Below, one piece after another: positions 16,734 through 25,224 of a stretch of 64,000 nucleotides of DNA (position 1 is its first letter; the number at the start of each line of letters is the position of its first letter). Source of the DNA: Microcaldota archaeon (GTDB lineage Archaea > Micrarchaeota > Micrarchaeia > Micrarchaeales > CABMGC01); the NCBI GenBank assembly GCA_028867025.1, contig JAGWHC010000001.1, positions 499,695-563,694 of the forward strand, written 5' to 3'. The translations under genes were made by a program, and so were the position numbers. The notes under the pieces are model-generated. The model saw only the letters and a program-made list of their open reading frames with translations. It did no database searches and was not told the DNA's origin.

Positions 16734-16837
16734 GTCTTGCAGTCTGGCGAAGACATACTAGTTAGCCCTCTTCATATACATGCACTTTATAGAAGCTTTC
16801 TGCCACAAATATTCAAAATTGAATAATTTATGGCAAG

Positions 16838-16847
16838 TTTTATATAT
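16838..16847 (+). promoter_or_regulatory. TATA box for the HTH-CBS regulator gene
   Basis: TTTTATATAT preceded by GGCAAG (BRE-like) and centred about 26 nt before the ATG at 16868: a strong leaderless promoter. Confidence 0.6.
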
Positions 16848-16867
16848 GGCGAAAGGCAAGTAACCAC

Positions 16868-17389
16868 ATGCAATTTCCAAACCTCACTGACATACAGAGG
16901 AGAAGGAAGGTCCTCGGCTTGACGCAGAGCCAACTCGCCAAGCAGGTAGGAGTCAGCCAATCGCTTCTCACAAAAATAGAGAGAGGCCTCGTGGTTCCGA
17001 ACTACAAGACAGCCACAGAAATCTTTGATTTCCTGGAAGGTGTTGAGAACGCTGACCAAAAGCTCGCGAAGGACGCCATGCATACGCACGTGATAACCCT
17101 CAAGCCTGCAGATACCGTACAAAAGGCTGTTGCGCTGGTAAAAAAGCACTCATTTTCTCAGTTCCCCGTTCTGGAGGGTCACAAACTTGTCGGCAGTATA
17201 GCGTCAGTTGACCTGATAGGCAGGCAAAAAAGTTCAAGCATAAGGGATATGCTGGAGGATCCGTTTCCTGCAGTCAACGAGACGACCCCACTCAGCATCG
17301 TAAAGAGCATACTGAAGAGCAGCAGGGCCGTAATTGTGCTCAACAAGGGAGAGATAAGGGGGATAATAACAGCAGAAGATCTTCTCTGA
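16868..17389 (+). CDS. XRE-type HTH regulator with CBS pair
   Basis: 173 residues. Residues 8-60 are a helix-turn-helix of the XRE/Cro type (RRKVLGLTQSQLAKQVGVSQSLLTKIERG), and residues 70-173 contain two CBS motifs (HTHVITLKPADTVQKAVALV, HSFSQFPVLEGHKLVGSI and MLEDPFPAVNETTPLS, GIITAEDLL). CBS pairs bind adenosyl ligands such as AMP, ATP or SAM and would tune DNA binding. This architecture is common in archaea; targets are rarely known. The gene is transcribed away from the MetE-like operon across a 134-nt intergenic stretch, so that operon is a plausible target, and SAM a plausible ligand; both are guesses from position only. Leaderless. Confidence 0.85.
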   Translation: MQFPNLTDIQRRRKVLGLTQSQLAKQVGVSQSLLTKIERGLVVPNYKTATEIFDFLEGVENADQKLAKDAMHTHVITLKPADTVQKAVALVKKHSFSQFPVLEGHKLVGSIASVDLIGRQKSSSIRDMLEDPFPAVNETTPLSIVKSILKSSRAVIVLNKGEIRGIITAEDLL

Positions 17390-17400
17390 TAACACATCTT

Positions 17401-17895
17401 TCAGTGTTCTCTGAGTTGTGTCCTTCTCTGTTTTATTTCAGAAAAATCATTCATTCTTCCTTTTATCGCGGGATAGAGCACAGTATCCCTTGCAACTATT
17501 CCAAGCGCCTTGCGATATTCAGCATTGAGGGCAGGATAGAGCCTCGTATCTTTTTCGAAGGCCTCGCGCGCATGAGGATAAATGCTCTTCGCCAACCGAT
17601 ATCCCTTCTCCATTGCTTTTATTCCTACGGTCCACATTACGTACTCGGATGCAACTCCCCCTCCGTATATTACAGGTCCCGAAATGTACGGCATGTTGAA
17701 GAAGGCATTCAGCATACCAAGCTCCTGGTCGCTTATTACAGATTTTAGGGTTGGTAGCTGCAGTAAAAGGTAGGTTGTCGGATCAACAAGGGAAACTACG
17801 AGGTCCGCGCTGCCTGCAGCGAGTATAAGTGTGTATAGATTTCGATGTTTTTTGACTTCATCAATTGAGAATGCTTTGGCTAGACCCTTCTTCAC
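17401..17895 (-). CDS. uncharacterised membrane-associated protein
   Basis: 164 residues from GTG 17895. Two moderately hydrophobic segments, TLILAAGSADLVVSLV (about 22-37) and PYISGPVIYGGGVASEYVMWTVGI (about 70-93), flanked by charged helices; C-terminal half rich in Lys, Arg and Tyr. No family recognised. Odd: the frame is open for about 35 codons upstream of the GTG and reads like real protein (GKQEDEILVKSKYEL), but has no ATG, GTG or TTG. The true start may use a rare codon, or the upstream part is a relic. Converges on the HTH-CBS gene with 11 nt between stops. Confidence 0.55.
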   Translation of the reverse strand: MKKGLAKAFSIDEVKKHRNLYTLILAAGSADLVVSLVDPTTYLLLQLPTLKSVISDQELGMLNAFFNMPYISGPVIYGGGVASEYVMWTVGIKAMEKGYRLAKSIYPHAREAFEKDTRLYPALNAEYRKALGIVARDTVLYPAIKGRMNDFSEIKQRRTQLREH

Positions 17896-18051
17896 AGCCG
17901 AAAATACGTGCTTTAACTCGTATTTACTCTTAACAAGAATTTCGTCTTCTTGTTTTCCAATCTCTTCCGTTATAACTACCTACTACTCTCTCCAGATATT
18001 TCTGTCCTTATTTATGCATATGCGTTATTTTTTTTAAAACATAGGTTTTGT

Positions 18052-19485
18052 CTAGCAGAGAAGTCCGGTTTCAGGCAGACCGTAAAACCCGAACGAGACG
18101 TACGTGCAGTTCCCAGCGTACGGGTACACGGATGAGCCTCCGTACGCCCCTGTGCCAGTAAACACCACCAGGTTTGTTATGCCGTTAAAGTAGTACAGGC
18201 CGTTGGTGTTCGGATAGGTGATAAGGTACTGTCCCGAAGGCAGCAGGCCATAATTGTTCGTGGACAGAATCGAAAACCATTTTTGCGATATGGGAACTGA
18301 GGTAAGCACCAGGACGACTACAACAAGTATGGGCAAGAGAAGCGCTGCTCTCCCCCATCCCGCCCCCTTGAGCCTGTCGGAAGCTGATGCCAAGCCCACA
18401 CCTATTGTCGCAACCAGGGGCACGGCTATGGGCATTAGGTACCTCCCGAGCCTTATGAGGAGCAGGTACATCGGCGGCTGCAGGCCAACGTTCTGGGGGC
18501 CTATCGACAGATAGAGGAACATCACACCCATCCACAAAAACGCATAATTCGCGCGTTTTTCCCGCGCAAGCACCAGGTATGTGATTGACAGCACCAAGGC
18601 ATAGAAGTATAGGCCGACTGTATTGCTGAGCCTGAAGGCGTCAGAGGACTGGTATGGGAACGCCACGTTCAGGTAGAACGTCGGAGTCGCGTTGGCCCCC
18701 GGAGCAGAGTAGTTAGGCGGCGCTATCCTGCTGTAGAAATTGCCGTTTAGCACGAAAGTGTTCAAAGGATTCCCTGAAAGCGCGTAGTCTTTTATCGCGA
18801 CGAGAAAGAATACCGCAAACAACCCATAGAGGAAAAATGCTGATTCCGAATCAAGCTTCAGGTTCTTCTTGTAGTATTCAAAGGCGAGGACCACTAGGGT
18901 GAATACGACGGACAGCACCCCCAGCGGATTGACAAGTATCGGAGCAAGGAGGAGCGCTCCGGAAGCCGCGAACCAGGAGCGCCTTCTTGTCCTTACCGCC
19001 TTCAGGAGGGCGAAGGCCTGCAGCGAAACAAAAAACATGAGCGGAACGTCCACATTCATTGTTCCTGTGAATTCTACGACAAGGGGGAAAAAGCTGAGTA
19101 GCAACGCAGATGCCACTCCGGCCGTCTTGCTGTAAAGCTCTTCGCCCAGAAGGTAGGCCAGGAAAACAGTGAGTATGAAAGTGATCGAGTTCCAGAGCGA
19201 CCCGACGAACTTGCTGTAGCCAAACAGCTCGTAAAGCGCCACTATCGGATAAACCTGCAGCGCCCTGACAGTGTACGGGTTGCTTGTCTCGGAAAGAACG
19301 CCCATCGTTATGTTCCTTGCGAGGATTGCGTATTCCTGGTCGTCCCCAAAATACGGCAGGTTCCAGGCGCTGTACATGGCGTATATTGTCGCATAGGCCA
19401 TTGTCGCGAAAAGCAGCACCAGCAATGCATTTCTTGCTGATATAATACCCGCAGTTGATTTGGACCTTTTGCGCGTTGCTCTCAT
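18052..19485 (-). CDS. GT-C-type membrane glycosyltransferase
   Basis: 477 residues with about 10-12 predicted membrane helices. After the first helix comes the acidic loop YFGDDQEYAILARNIT, the kind of first-loop Asp pair used by GT-C transferases (PMT/GT39, AglB-like, ArnT) to bind a lipid-phosphate sugar, and NPYTVRALQVYPIVALYELFG as in that family. The C-terminal 80 residues are outside the membrane. Expected role: moving a sugar from a polyprenyl-phosphate carrier to a protein or lipid on the outer face. Start ATG 19485 (MRATRKRSKS) is just past tRNA-Pro; the longer frame through the tRNA gene is rejected. Confidence 0.7.
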   Translation of the reverse strand: MRATRKRSKSTAGIISARNALLVLLFATMAYATIYAMYSAWNLPYFGDDQEYAILARNITMGVLSETSNPYTVRALQVYPIVALYELFGYSKFVGSLWNSITFILTVFLAYLLGEELYSKTAGVASALLLSFFPLVVEFTGTMNVDVPLMFFVSLQAFALLKAVRTRRRSWFAASGALLLAPILVNPLGVLSVVFTLVVLAFEYYKKNLKLDSESAFFLYGLFAVFFLVAIKDYALSGNPLNTFVLNGNFYSRIAPPNYSAPGANATPTFYLNVAFPYQSSDAFRLSNTVGLYFYALVLSITYLVLAREKRANYAFLWMGVMFLYLSIGPQNVGLQPPMYLLLIRLGRYLMPIAVPLVATIGVGLASASDRLKGAGWGRAALLLPILVVVVLVLTSVPISQKWFSILSTNNYGLLPSGQYLITYPNTNGLYYFNGITNLVVFTGTGAYGGSSVYPYAGNCTYVSFGFYGLPETGLLC

Positions 19486-19496
19486 CCTAGCCCAGA

Positions 19497-19569
19497 CGGG
19501 GAGGCCGAGATTTGAACTCGGGTCTTCAGGACCCAAACCTGAAAGCCTACCAGGCTAGCCTACCTCCCC
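19497..19569 (-). tRNA. tRNA-Pro(UGG)
   Basis: Minus strand. Acceptor GGGGAGG/CCTCCCC, D arm GGCT/GGCT with loop containing GG, anticodon stem TCAGG/CCTGA around loop TTTGGGT (anticodon TGG), T arm CCGAG-TTCAAAT-CTCGG. No intron, no encoded CCA; the base after the acceptor is G. A TATA-like TAATATAG lies about 26 nt before the 5' end, inside the last codons of the upstream HerA-like gene (19591-19599). Confidence 0.92.
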
Positions 19570-19581
19570 TCGCTAACCACT

Positions 19582-21750
19582 CTATATCCTAACTATATTA
19601 ATCTCTCCGCCCACCACTCTGAATGTTTTGCTGTCCTTCTTCCTTTCTCCTAGCACGATGAGCTTGTAGCCGTTTCCATCAATGGTGCCCGTTACCGTAG
19701 CGCTTCCGCTGGCGTCGCTTTCGCAGTCGCACATCATTTCACCCACGTAGAATACCTGAAACCTTTCGCCCGCTTTGGGGTTGCCGTCCCTGTCTACTAT
19801 TTTTATTGTAGTGTCTTTCCACCCTGAGCTGTTTTCGGAGACTTCCCTCTGAGCGCAATCATCAGCATGGGGTTCAACTTTTGGCAGTCTCACGAACCCC
19901 GCACACGCCCGTTCTCTTCCCTGCAGATAGTTTATTGCGCATATTCTCTGTTCCAGGCTCTTCAGTCTCTCTGTTAGCAGCTCCTTCTCCATCTCGCCGA
20001 AGAGCAAATCGTTCGCTGCAAACCTTGCCACGTCAGCGCTCTGCCTGAAGTAGAGCTTCATTTGGCACAGGCGTCTTATCTCAGGCTCTATGTCGATCAC
20101 GCTGTGCGTCATTAGGATCAGTCCCACGCCCCTTTTCCTGAAGTCCTGTATCCTCTGCACCAGATCAGCAGCGGCCGCGGAGTTCCTGTCAGGACGGAAC
20201 ATTGATTGCGCTTCCTCTAGGCAGATAATCATCCTGAGTTCCCCATCTCCCCGTGTGTCAAACGTGTCAGCAACGCCATATGCTTGATTAAGAATCAGGG
20301 CAGAGTAGAATTGTTTCATTTTGTTGCTTATCCCGGAAAGATCAAAGACAACTCCGCTTTTTAGCAGCCCCGCGAAGTTTTCTCCCTCCCTCTTCGAAAA
20401 TTCTGGCCTGTTCAGCATCGACCTCAGGTTTTCAAGCGCCGCTCTCGCGTTCTCCCCGTGTTTCGTGTATTTCGCTCCCACGCCCGTGCGCTTTCCATGC
20501 TGCTCTATTATCGCTTCCTCTATCTCGCCATAGGCGTTCACGGGGTCGGGAATGCCTCCTTTCGCGTATATTTTCCTGAAAGCCGAAAGCAGGCATCTCT
20601 CCAGCGTGTTCGTGTATGGGCCAGCATCAGAGGCGGCTGCGAGGAGCATCGCAAGATTCTCATAGAATTTTCCGATCTCGATGCCGCTGTCGCATTTGAA
20701 GAAGTTGAAATGCATCCCTGGTCGCTGTAGCTTGATGACCCTCAGACCATTCTCATGCCCGAATGAGTTCCACTCATCAGTCGGAGATATTATGACAGCC
20801 CGCAGGCCCCCTTTCCTCGTCAGCTGCCCGACAATGTGCATGGCCGCAAAGGTTTTCCCGGTTCCAGGCACGCCGCTTATCAGCATGCCAAGATTGAAGG
20901 AGCTGGAATCGGTCAGCACAGACTCCGCCGTCTCCCTGACTGATCCCTCCATGCTATAGCCCAGCGAAATTTCGCCTTCCGATACCGGAAGCGCTGCTCC
21001 TATAGAGTTGTTTATTCTGATGCTGCTTGAGAACCCGATCATCTTTGCTGCTCCTGCAGGATCAAAAGGCATAGCGTCCCGGCGTTTCGCCGCTTCGCAA
21101 AGCCCTTCTAGGCTTCGCGGCTTGACCTTGACCTTTTCAAGCACCGTAAGCGAAGAACTAAGATATCCCAATACGCTCGCGTACTCTCCAATTAGAAAAA
21201 TGCCTATCTTGTAGGCGCTTCCATTGGTCATTGCGGCGCTTTTGAGCGTTTCTAGAAGGTTCATCAGGTAGTCTTTCTCATCAGAGCCCATGTACGAGTC
21301 CTTGTGCACCGCAGCTGTCTGCGATATCGTCTCGGCTCTTGTGCTCACACTCTCGGTGAATGCGGTTTCCTTGCTGCTTAGCATCCTTTCGGCCTTCAGC
21401 TTCGCACTCATTACCTCGTTTCGGCCCAAAGGGGTAAAGGTAACCAAGACTCTAGCTTCCAGGCCGCCAAACAGCCTGTAAAGATTGCCAATTACGTCTA
21501 CGCCGCTTTGCGGCGCAGAGGCAACAAGATACATTATCTCTTCAGCACTTTCCGTATCCGCCACATCAGCACCGATCATTTCAAGTCCGGGAAACGCACC
21601 GGACAGGGATTCTGTTTCTCCTGATGTCAGCAGAAACGTCCTCCTGGCGCCCAGGTCATGGTACATCGCAAACTGCCTTTGCAGCATAATCTCCGAAAAC
21701 ATGCGCCTGTCAAGGCTTCCGGGTATCGCCGCTATGCTATATGTCCTCAA
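19582..21750 (-). CDS. HerA/VirB4-superfamily ATPase with C-terminal beta domain
   Basis: 722 residues. An N-terminal half of about 280 residues of unknown fold precedes a HerA/FtsK-like motor: Walker A SGVPGTGKT (292-300), ISPTDEW, Walker B RMIICLEEAQ (about 506-514) with double Glu, and GVGLILMTHS (sensor). A beta-rich tail from about residue 640 (KDTTIKIVDRDGNPKAGE ..) looks like a carboxypeptidase-regulatory or Ig-like domain, unusual on a cytoplasmic motor. Relatives pump DNA or act in conjugation or pilus systems; no NurA nuclease or secretion genes are adjacent. Start TTG 21750 with GGTGG just upstream. The promoter holds two palindromes 20 bp apart. tRNA-Pro follows 12 nt after the stop. 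Confidence 0.75.
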   Translation of the reverse strand: MRTYSIAAIPGSLDRRMFSEIMLQRQFAMYHDLGARRTFLLTSGETESLSGAFPGLEMIGADVADTESAEEIMYLVASAPQSGVDVIGNLYRLFGGLEARVLVTFTPLGRNEVMSAKLKAERMLSSKETAFTESVSTRAETISQTAAVHKDSYMGSDEKDYLMNLLETLKSAAMTNGSAYKIGIFLIGEYASVLGYLSSSLTVLEKVKVKPRSLEGLCEAAKRRDAMPFDPAGAAKMIGFSSSIRINNSIGAALPVSEGEISLGYSMEGSVRETAESVLTDSSSFNLGMLISGVPGTGKTFAAMHIVGQLTRKGGLRAVIISPTDEWNSFGHENGLRVIKLQRPGMHFNFFKCDSGIEIGKFYENLAMLLAAASDAGPYTNTLERCLLSAFRKIYAKGGIPDPVNAYGEIEEAIIEQHGKRTGVGAKYTKHGENARAALENLRSMLNRPEFSKREGENFAGLLKSGVVFDLSGISNKMKQFYSALILNQAYGVADTFDTRGDGELRMIICLEEAQSMFRPDRNSAAAADLVQRIQDFRKRGVGLILMTHSVIDIEPEIRRLCQMKLYFRQSADVARFAANDLLFGEMEKELLTERLKSLEQRICAINYLQGRERACAGFVRLPKVEPHADDCAQREVSENSSGWKDTTIKIVDRDGNPKAGERFQVFYVGEMMCDCESDASGSATVTGTIDGNGYKLIVLGERKKDSKTFRVVGGEINIVRI

Positions 21751-21770
21751 TCTGCCACCAATGAAACCAT

Positions 21771-21803
21771 TTACTTAAGTAATTGATAATTTACTTAGGT
21801 AAA
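21771..21803 (-). promoter_or_regulatory. double palindromic operator upstream of the HerA-like gene
   Basis: Two related palindromes: TTACTTAAGTAA (21771-21782, perfect) and TTTACTTAGGTAAA (21790-21803, one mismatch pair in the centre). Their centres are 20 bp apart, two DNA turns. A TATA-like TTAAATAC (minus strand, 21806-21813) lies just upstream, so both sites cover the expected transcription start and the region up to the TTG at 21750. This is the layout of a repressor with two dimers on one DNA face. The regulator is not known. Confidence 0.6.
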
Positions 21804-21836
21804 AGTATTTAAGCCTTCCAAGGAAGCTGTTGCAGA

Positions 21837-22508
21837 TCACTGAAGAAGCTTCCTGATTTCAGTTCCGTTTCTTAGGTCGCCAATCACCGATGCTGCTCCC
21901 GCCTCGGAGAGTGCGGCTGGCGTGAATTTTCCGTTCGCAATCCCCACAGCGGCTATTCCGTTTGCTTTCGCCGCCGAAACGAGGTTGGGGTAGCACGAAA
22001 CAAGTACAACTTTTCCCGAGAATGAGAAATCGCTCTTCGCCTTATCAAGGGCTTTCGCCACTATACCGTCTGCGCCCTTCGCCTCGTTTCCAAAAGCCCC
22101 GAACTTGAAGTAGTCGAGCATTGCCGTCCTTTCAAGCCTGAACCTTGCCACCCTCTCAGTCTCACCAGTGACGATACCTATCAGAACCCCCTCCTTTGAC
22201 AGGTCTCCCAGCAGTTCCTTGGCTCCGTCTAGCGCCAGCTGCCTGTCGTGGCCCGCCACATTGTAGTAGGAGTAGAACAGGTCCTCCGTGTACCGCACCA
22301 GCTTCTGCTCTATCTCGTCCTTTGGCATTCCGTTCTCGAGCAGCACGGCCTCTGCGGTCTCCTGCGTGGTCATGCCCTCGTACTTGGCGAGGTTAACATC
22401 AACAAGAACGCCGTAGATGTTCCTTATCGATTCCTGCACGTACTCGGAGACGTCCTTTGTATCCTTCGTCAGGGTGTTGTTTACGTCAAACAAAACAAGT
22501 TTGTCCAT
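21837..22508 (-). CDS. HAD-like protein with degenerate active site
   Basis: 223 residues, HAD fold with an alpha-helical cap (about residues 15-85), closest to phosphoglycolate-phosphatase-like HADs. Motif I reads LFDVNNTLT: the nucleophile Asp is there but the second Asp (general acid, D-x-D) is Asn. Motif II is GIVTGE (Thr present). Motif IV, normally GDxxxD, reads VSCYPNLVSAA with no acid, so the Mg site is incomplete. It may therefore be a binding or regulatory protein, not a phosphatase. Start ATG 22508; the longer open frame upstream is antisense to the AMMECR1 gene and is not real. Divergent from AMMECR1 across about 96 nt. Confidence 0.8.
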   Translation of the reverse strand: MDKLVLFDVNNTLTKDTKDVSEYVQESIRNIYGVLVDVNLAKYEGMTTQETAEAVLLENGMPKDEIEQKLVRYTEDLFYSYYNVAGHDRQLALDGAKELLGDLSKEGVLIGIVTGETERVARFRLERTAMLDYFKFGAFGNEAKGADGIVAKALDKAKSDFSFSGKVVLVSCYPNLVSAAKANGIAAVGIANGKFTPAALSEAGAASVIGDLRNGTEIRKLLQ

Positions 22509-22604
22509 CGGATCAGCACAGTAGGGTTGTTGAATAACGATATTATACGCAAATGGTATTAAATATTTTGAATCGCAACTAGTTTTGTTGCTTTCGGCGC
22601 TATA

Positions 22605-23222
22605 ATGCAAGCGTATTCTCTCGAGGAAGGGACGAGACTCGTCAAGGCCGCGAGACACGCTGTTGAGCTTTACATAACCACGAGGGAATTCCGAGGGGAG
22701 GCCGTCGAGCGAACGCTGGACGGTTTCACGCAGAAGCACGGAGTGTTCGTGACCATATACCACTACCCCACCAGGACTCTGCGAGGCTGCATAGGCTTCC
22801 CTGAAGGAATAGGCGAGATAAGGAAGCTGGTGGTCGAGGCCGCCGTCGCTGCTGCCGCAGAGGACCCGCGCTTTGTGCCTGTCTCGCACCTTGAGTTCGA
22901 GCACACGGTACTCGAAGTGAGCGTACTGTCAAAGCTCGAGAGGATACAGGGAAGCGCGGAGCAGCTCAAGAGACAGGTGAAGATAGGAAGGGACGGGCTT
23001 GTGATAGAGTACGGGTACCACAAGGGGCTGCTTCTTCCCATAGTCCCCGTCGAGGAGCGCTGGAGCGTGCCGCGATTCCTTGACGAGGTCTGCATAAAGG
23101 CGGGCCTGCCGGAGCACACGTGGACACACGGCACAGCCTCTCTCTACAGGTTCTCGAGCCAGGTGTTCAGGGAGATCGAGCCGCGCGGCGTGGTGGAGGA
23201 AGTAAACCTGGAGGAGCTATGA
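22605..23222 (+). CDS. AMMECR1-domain protein
   Basis: 205 residues covering the whole AMMECR1 domain (archaeal TIGR00296 family). The signature LRGCIGFPEG is at about residues 59-68, followed by AAAEDPRFVPVSHLEF, LEVSVLSKLE and LLLPIVPVEERWSV, ending in the conserved Leu/Tyr-Phe strand. The function is unknown; the domain occurs with Memo and radical SAM proteins in some genomes, but neither is adjacent here. TATA-like TTAAATATT lies about 40 nt upstream. The stop overlaps the start of DNA polymerase IV (ATGA), so the two are translated from one mRNA. Confidence 0.92.
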   Translation: MQAYSLEEGTRLVKAARHAVELYITTREFRGEAVERTLDGFTQKHGVFVTIYHYPTRTLRGCIGFPEGIGEIRKLVVEAAVAAAAEDPRFVPVSHLEFEHTVLEVSVLSKLERIQGSAEQLKRQVKIGRDGLVIEYGYHKGLLLPIVPVEERWSVPRFLDEVCIKAGLPEHTWTHGTASLYRFSSQVFREIEPRGVVEEVNLEEL

Positions 23223-24289
23223 GGCTTATAGCGCTAATAGACATGGACTACTTCTTTGTGGCCTGCGAGGAACTCAGGCATCCAGAGATAAAAAGCAGGC
23301 CGGCGGTCGTGGGCTCCGACCCGAAGCAGGGCGAAGGCCGCGGCGTGGTGATGACCGCTAACTACGCGGCAAGGAAGTTCGGACTGAGGAGCGGAATGCC
23401 GATATACCTTGCATACCGCATCAAAAAGGATGCCATATACCTGCCCGTGGATTTCGACTACTACGAGGAGATGTCCAAGAAGGTGATGGCGCTGGTAAAG
23501 ACCTACGCTGACAAGTTCGAGCAGGTAAGCATAGACGAGGCTTTCATAGACATATCAAGCAGGGCGAAGGACTATGATGCTGCTCTTGAGCAGATGAGAA
23601 AGCTCAAGCAGGAAGTCAAGGACAAGATAGGCCTACCGTGCTCCATAGGAATAAGCACCAACAAGCTTGTCGCAAAGATGGCGAGCGACGACGCAAAGCC
23701 CGACGGCATCAAGCTTGTCAAGGAGGACGAGGCAAAGGAGTTCCTCTCGAAGAAGCCGGTTGGCGACCTCTACGGCGTTGGCAGGAAGATGAGGAAGGTG
23801 CTCGAGGACTTCGGATACAAAAGCGTCGGAGACCTTGCCAAGGCCAACCCCGTCGTGCTTGTGGAGAGGTTCAAGTCCTACGGCGCAGAGCTTTACAACT
23901 ACGCCAACGGAAGGGACGAGAGCGAGGTGCAGGAGAACTGGGAGGTCAAGTCGATAGGCAGGGAGAGGACGTTCGAAAGGGACACCAGCGACAGGTATGA
24001 GATAACAAAGGCGATAAGGGAGATGTCGAAAGAGGTGGGCGAAGAGATGAAGAGGCAGGGATTCGCCTTCAAGGTGGTCACGATCAAGCTGCGCTACTCA
24101 AATTTCGAGGAAAACCTGAAGAGCCGCAGCCTGACCCATAGGTCCGTGGACCCGGAGGAAATAGCGCAGGTAGCAACACAGCTGTTCGACAAGTATGCCG
24201 AGACCGGAGAGGAGCTGAGGAAAGTTGGCGTTAGGGTATCAAACTTTGCCAAGTACAAGGGGCAGAAAAGGATGGCAGAATACGCCTAG
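23219..24289 (+). CDS. dinB: Y-family DNA polymerase IV
   Basis: Translesion DNA polymerase of the Dpo4/Dbh type, 356 residues (Dpo4 of Sulfolobus has 352). Palm residues are present: ALIDMDYFFVACEE near the N-terminus with the catalytic Asp, the steric-gate region YFF, and SIDEAFIDIS (about 105) with Asp-Glu. Then the finger/thumb helices (CSIGISTNKLVAKMASD), helix-hairpin-helix (DLYGVGRKMRKVLEDFG) and the little-finger domain. The C-terminus KGQKRMAEYA lacks an obvious PCNA-binding QxxLxxFF motif. Start ATG 23219 overlaps the AMMECR1 stop. It converges on trxB with a 4-nt overlap of stops. Confidence 0.95.
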   Translation: MRLIALIDMDYFFVACEELRHPEIKSRPAVVGSDPKQGEGRGVVMTANYAARKFGLRSGMPIYLAYRIKKDAIYLPVDFDYYEEMSKKVMALVKTYADKFEQVSIDEAFIDISSRAKDYDAALEQMRKLKQEVKDKIGLPCSIGISTNKLVAKMASDDAKPDGIKLVKEDEAKEFLSKKPVGDLYGVGRKMRKVLEDFGYKSVGDLAKANPVVLVERFKSYGAELYNYANGRDESEVQENWEVKSIGRERTFERDTSDRYEITKAIREMSKEVGEEMKRQGFAFKVVTIKLRYSNFEENLKSRSLTHRSVDPEEIAQVATQLFDKYAETGEELRKVGVRVSNFAKYKGQKRMAEYA

Positions 24290-25212
24290 TGTTTTGCCTC
24301 CATCTCCTGCATGAAGGCTCTCACGCAAAGCGCCGCCTTTATCCCGCTGCCCGCAGCGGTTCCCGCCTGCCTGTAAACCTTGTCGGACACGTCTCCGGCG
24401 ACATATACGCCATCGATATCGGTCCTTACCTCGTCCTTTGTTATCAAGTAGCCCTGCTCATCGGTTTTCAGCTGCCCCTGGAAAAGTTTCGTGTTCGGCT
24501 CATAGCCTATCGCAAGAAAGACGCCGTCTATCGGCATCTCCTGCATCTGGTTTGTAACCACGTTTTTCAAAACCGCAGACTTCACCACCTTGTCGCCCTT
24601 TATCTCCTCTATGGTTGTGTTCCAGATGACTTTTATCTTGGGATTGGAGAGCGCCCTTTCCTGCATTATCTTGCTCGCCCTGAAGGCATCGCGCCTGTGC
24701 ACTATTGTCACCTCGCTTGCGAACCTTGTAAGGAAGAGCGAATCCTCCATCGCCGTGTCCCCACCACCCACAACTATCACCTTCTTCTCCTTGAAGAACG
24801 CAGCATCGCATGTCGCGCAGCTGGAGACCCCCCTGCCCATGAATTTCTTCTCGGACTGCAGCCCAAGATACTTGGCGTTTGCGCCGGTGGCTATTATGAC
24901 CGACAGTGCCTCATACGCCTGATCCTCCACCTGCACCTTGAACGGCTTGGTTTGCAGATCTATCTTCGTCACATCCCTGTCTATGATTCTGGTTCCAAAC
25001 TTCTTCGCCTGTTTCAACAGGAGAGTCATGTAATCGGGACCCATGATGCCCTCCGGGAATCCGGGTACGTTCTCCACCAAAGTTGTCAGCACAAGCTGGC
25101 CGCCGCCGCTGTAGCCCCCAATCACCAATGGCTCGAATCCCTCCCTCGCCGTGTATATGGCCGCTGAGAGCCCGGCGGGCCCCGAACCAAGAATTATTAC
25201 CTTCTCTACCAC
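24286..25212 (-). CDS. trxB: thioredoxin reductase
   Basis: FAD-dependent enzyme that reduces thioredoxin. Seen: FAD site GSGPAGLSAAIYTAREG (9-25), redox pair CATC (about 133-136), the second dinucleotide motif VVGGGDTAMEDS, HRRDAFRASKIM (residues that favour NADPH) and VYVAGDVSDKVYRQA near the end. 308 residues, normal length. It follows an ArsR-type regulator gene by 12 nt on the same strand, and a thioredoxin-fold protein is encoded divergently about 650 nt away, so the region is a compact thiol-redox unit. Confidence 0.95.
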   Translation of the reverse strand: MVEKVIILGSGPAGLSAAIYTAREGFEPLVIGGYSGGGQLVLTTLVENVPGFPEGIMGPDYMTLLLKQAKKFGTRIIDRDVTKIDLQTKPFKVQVEDQAYEALSVIIATGANAKYLGLQSEKKFMGRGVSSCATCDAAFFKEKKVIVVGGGDTAMEDSLFLTRFASEVTIVHRRDAFRASKIMQERALSNPKIKVIWNTTIEEIKGDKVVKSAVLKNVVTNQMQEMPIDGVFLAIGYEPNTKLFQGQLKTDEQGYLITKDEVRTDIDGVYVAGDVSDKVYRQAGTAAGSGIKAALCVRAFMQEMEAKH

Positions 25213-25224
25213 ATTTTCACCAAC

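Noticed and set aside
19486-19536. Upstream extension of the GT-C gene through tRNA-Pro
   Set aside because: It would translate tRNA sequence; ATG 19485 gives a normal membrane protein start.
21761-21815. att site or transposon end for the TTACTTAAGTAA palindromes
   Set aside because: No flanking duplication, integrase or inverted partner in the window; position near TATA fits an operator.
22509-22904. N-terminal extension of the HAD protein (long open frame of 355 codons)
   Set aside because: The extra 132 codons are antisense to the AMMECR1 gene and show no HAD features; the family start is at ATG 22508.
24289-25167. Plus-strand open frame of 292 codons
   Set aside because: Antisense to trxB, which has all redox and FAD motifs; composition of a shadow frame.
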